15,272 nucleotides of DNA from Spongiicolonus versatilis (lineage in GTDB: Bacteria > Pseudomonadota > Gammaproteobacteria > Arenicellales > Spongiicolonaceae), in assembly GCA_028286165.1 (NCBI GenBank), contig JAPYMU010000112.1, positions 1-15,272 on the forward strand, read 5' to 3'. A model generated the notes under the pieces. It did not search any database and had not been told where the DNA came from. It saw only the letters and a program-made list of their open reading frames with translations. How positions within the stretch are numbered: position 1 is the first letter of the stretch; every line of letters starts with the position of its first letter. Of the stretch, positions 14,393 through 15,272 are shown in pieces. The position numbers were made by a program, and so were the translations under genes.

Positions 14393-15114
14393 CAGAGAAT
14401 TATGCTGGCTTTTAAGGATTGTTCATAAAGTTTCTCGACTTTATGCAAATCGAAAAACTCGACGCGTTGACGGATATCTTGAAAGATATTTTGTGCAATT
14501 TTATCGGCAAATTCCCGCTTGCGCGCCGCCGGCGCGACAACGGCCATGCGCATATGGAAATCCTGCAGTGAGTAAAATTTAATCAGGGAACGGTTGATAT
14601 CGGTGCTGATTTCCACCTCAAAAGCAAACGACGGCATTTTTCTGTCATTGAACCAAATGACGTCGATGCTTTTCGCCTCTTTCATCAGGCTGCTGTATCC
14701 AAAAGCCGGCAACTTTTCATAGTCGCACAGTTCTTTCAGAGGCGTGTTGATGAATTTCCGGTTCTTGTCCTGCGAAGAAACGTAGGTTTTCTGGCGCCGG
14801 GCATTGCCAATTTCCAGCAGAATCCCCTGGTAATAATAATGGTTGCGGTTTAACACCGCCTCGTTTCCCTCCCCCTTTTCCGGCAGGTCATACAAGGACG
14901 CATAGCGGTCTTTCTCCGCACTGAGGCAGTACAAGCCGGGCTTAATTTTATAAATTTCCCTGCGAGTCTGGACAATTCGCCGGATGCTGGCGAACGGTGT
15001 TTTCGTCCCCCAATGCGACTGGACTTGCGGAAGAATTTGCCGATTAATCTCCCGCAACGACGCAATGCCCCCAAGGGACTTGATGGCATCGATGACTTCT
15101 TCATACTGTTTCAT
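14392..15114 (-). CDS. Winged-helix (HARE-type) plus PD-(D/E)XK-like nuclease-domain protein
   Basis: 240 residues in two parts. Residues ~3-65 match the HARE/winged-helix module found at the start of some restriction endonucleases (DAIKSLGGIASLREINRQI, TKTPFASIRRIVQ, IYKIKPGLYCL). Residues ~90-235 resemble a PD-(D/E)XK-like domain seen after such modules: Glu101 in LLEIGNARRQ, Asp151 in SIDVIWF, FAFEVEIST with Glu166 and Glu168, RSLIKFYSLQDF, then MAVVAPAARKREF. The usual catalytic Lys is not in the ExE motif, so cleavage activity is unproven and it may only bind DNA. The ATG at 15114 is chosen for its AGGAG Shine-Dalgarno (15121-15125) six bases upstream; a 32-codon extension to 15210 would overlay the cyclophilin gene. 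Clearly AT-richer than its surroundings, suggesting recent gain. It lies 49 bases after the cyclophilin stop with no obvious promoter and is coupled to the 62-residue gene. Confidence 0.8.
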   Translation of the reverse strand: MKQYEEVIDAIKSLGGIASLREINRQILPQVQSHWGTKTPFASIRRIVQTRREIYKIKPGLYCLSAEKDRYASLYDLPEKGEGNEAVLNRNHYYYQGILLEIGNARRQKTYVSSQDKNRKFINTPLKELCDYEKLPAFGYSSLMKEAKSIDVIWFNDRKMPSFAFEVEISTDINRSLIKFYSLQDFHMRMAVVAPAARKREFADKIAQNIFQDIRQRVEFFDLHKVEKLYEQSLKASIIL

Positions 15115-15163
15115 TTTTTTCTCCTGCTTTCTCCGCTTTGTTTGGAAGAAAGGGCGCCGCGCC

Positions 15164-15272
15164 TCACAAGCGCTCCACCTTCTCAACCACCACATCCTCC
15201 ACCGGCACATCCCGGTACGGGCCGTTGCTGCCGGTTTTGACTTTGGCGATGGCGTTGACGGCGTCCATTCCC
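15164..15272 (-). CDS. Cyclophilin-type peptidyl-prolyl cis-trans isomerase (C-terminal 35 residues only)
   Basis: Only the last 35 residues are in the window, reading GMDAVNAIAKVKTGSNG then PYRDVPVEDVVVEKVERL and TGA. This matches the conserved C-terminal end of bacterial PpiA/PpiB cyclophilins (GMDVVDKI, a TG/GP turn, then DVPxEDVxI). The enzyme catalyses cis-trans isomerisation of Xaa-Pro bonds in protein folding. With the N-terminus off the right edge, I cannot tell a periplasmic PpiA from a cytoplasmic PpiB. Base composition is GC-rich like the core genes, contrasting with the AT-rich gene that follows 49 bases later. Confidence 0.8.
   Translation of the reverse strand, partial: GMDAVNAIAKVKTGSNGPYRDVPVEDVVVEKVERL

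Noticed and set aside
15147..15164. GGCGCGGCGCC followed by TTTCTT as a terminator after the cyclophilin gene
   Set aside because: The possible stem is only 3-4 base pairs with a tiny loop, and the T tract is interrupted; too weak to call.
1..15272. CRISPR arrays, tRNA or rRNA genes, insertion sequences, prophage genes
   Set aside because: No regularly spaced repeats, no transposase, integrase or phage protein, and no structural RNA pattern was seen on either strand.

Overview
The window is dense, very GC-rich bacterial chromosome: about a dozen genes, no gene-free stretch over 75 bases, and many genes abutting or overlapping by a few bases. The gene families (FadI/FadJ-type beta-oxidation enzymes, TrmB, RpiA, MazG, long HrpA, Wbp-type sugar enzymes) point to a proteobacterium, most likely a gammaproteobacterium. 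This is inferred from family content, not from a phylogenetic marker. Despite the GC richness, lysine is mostly AAA, so genes carry runs of 8-10 A. I see no rRNA, tRNA, CRISPR array, insertion sequence or integrase.

Left part (1-3533, minus strand): a small LysM lipoprotein gene, a FadI-type thiolase and a FadJ-type hydratase/dehydrogenase running off the left edge. The two enzymes share one reading frame and are separated by a single TAG inside a low-complexity, linker-like stretch. Divergent from this block, trmB (tRNA m7G46 methyltransferase) starts behind a good sigma70-type promoter.

Middle (4330-7990, plus strand): behind another clear promoter lies a TIM-barrel glycoside-hydrolase-like protein, a WbpE-type sugar aminotransferase and a WbpA-type UDP-N-acetylhexosamine dehydrogenase, the last two overlapping by TTGA. 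They look like part of a surface-polysaccharide amino-sugar uronate pathway, but the oxidoreductase, acetyltransferase and epimerase steps are not here. rpiA follows, convergent.

Right-middle (8743-14197): divergent from rpiA is an operon of an unknown 78-residue protein, an Sfp-type phosphopantetheinyl transferase and mazG. mazG ends tail-to-tail with the very large hrpA. An inverted repeat holding both stop codons spans that junction.

Right end (14204-15272, minus strand): the last 35 residues of a cyclophilin, then two visibly AT-richer genes placed between it and hrpA: a winged-helix (HARE-type) protein with a PD-(D/E)XK-like nuclease or DNA-binding domain, and a translationally coupled 62-residue acidic protein. 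This pair is the most accessory-looking part of the window and the best candidate for an undescribed system. The other best candidate for something new is the thiolase-TAG-FadJ arrangement.
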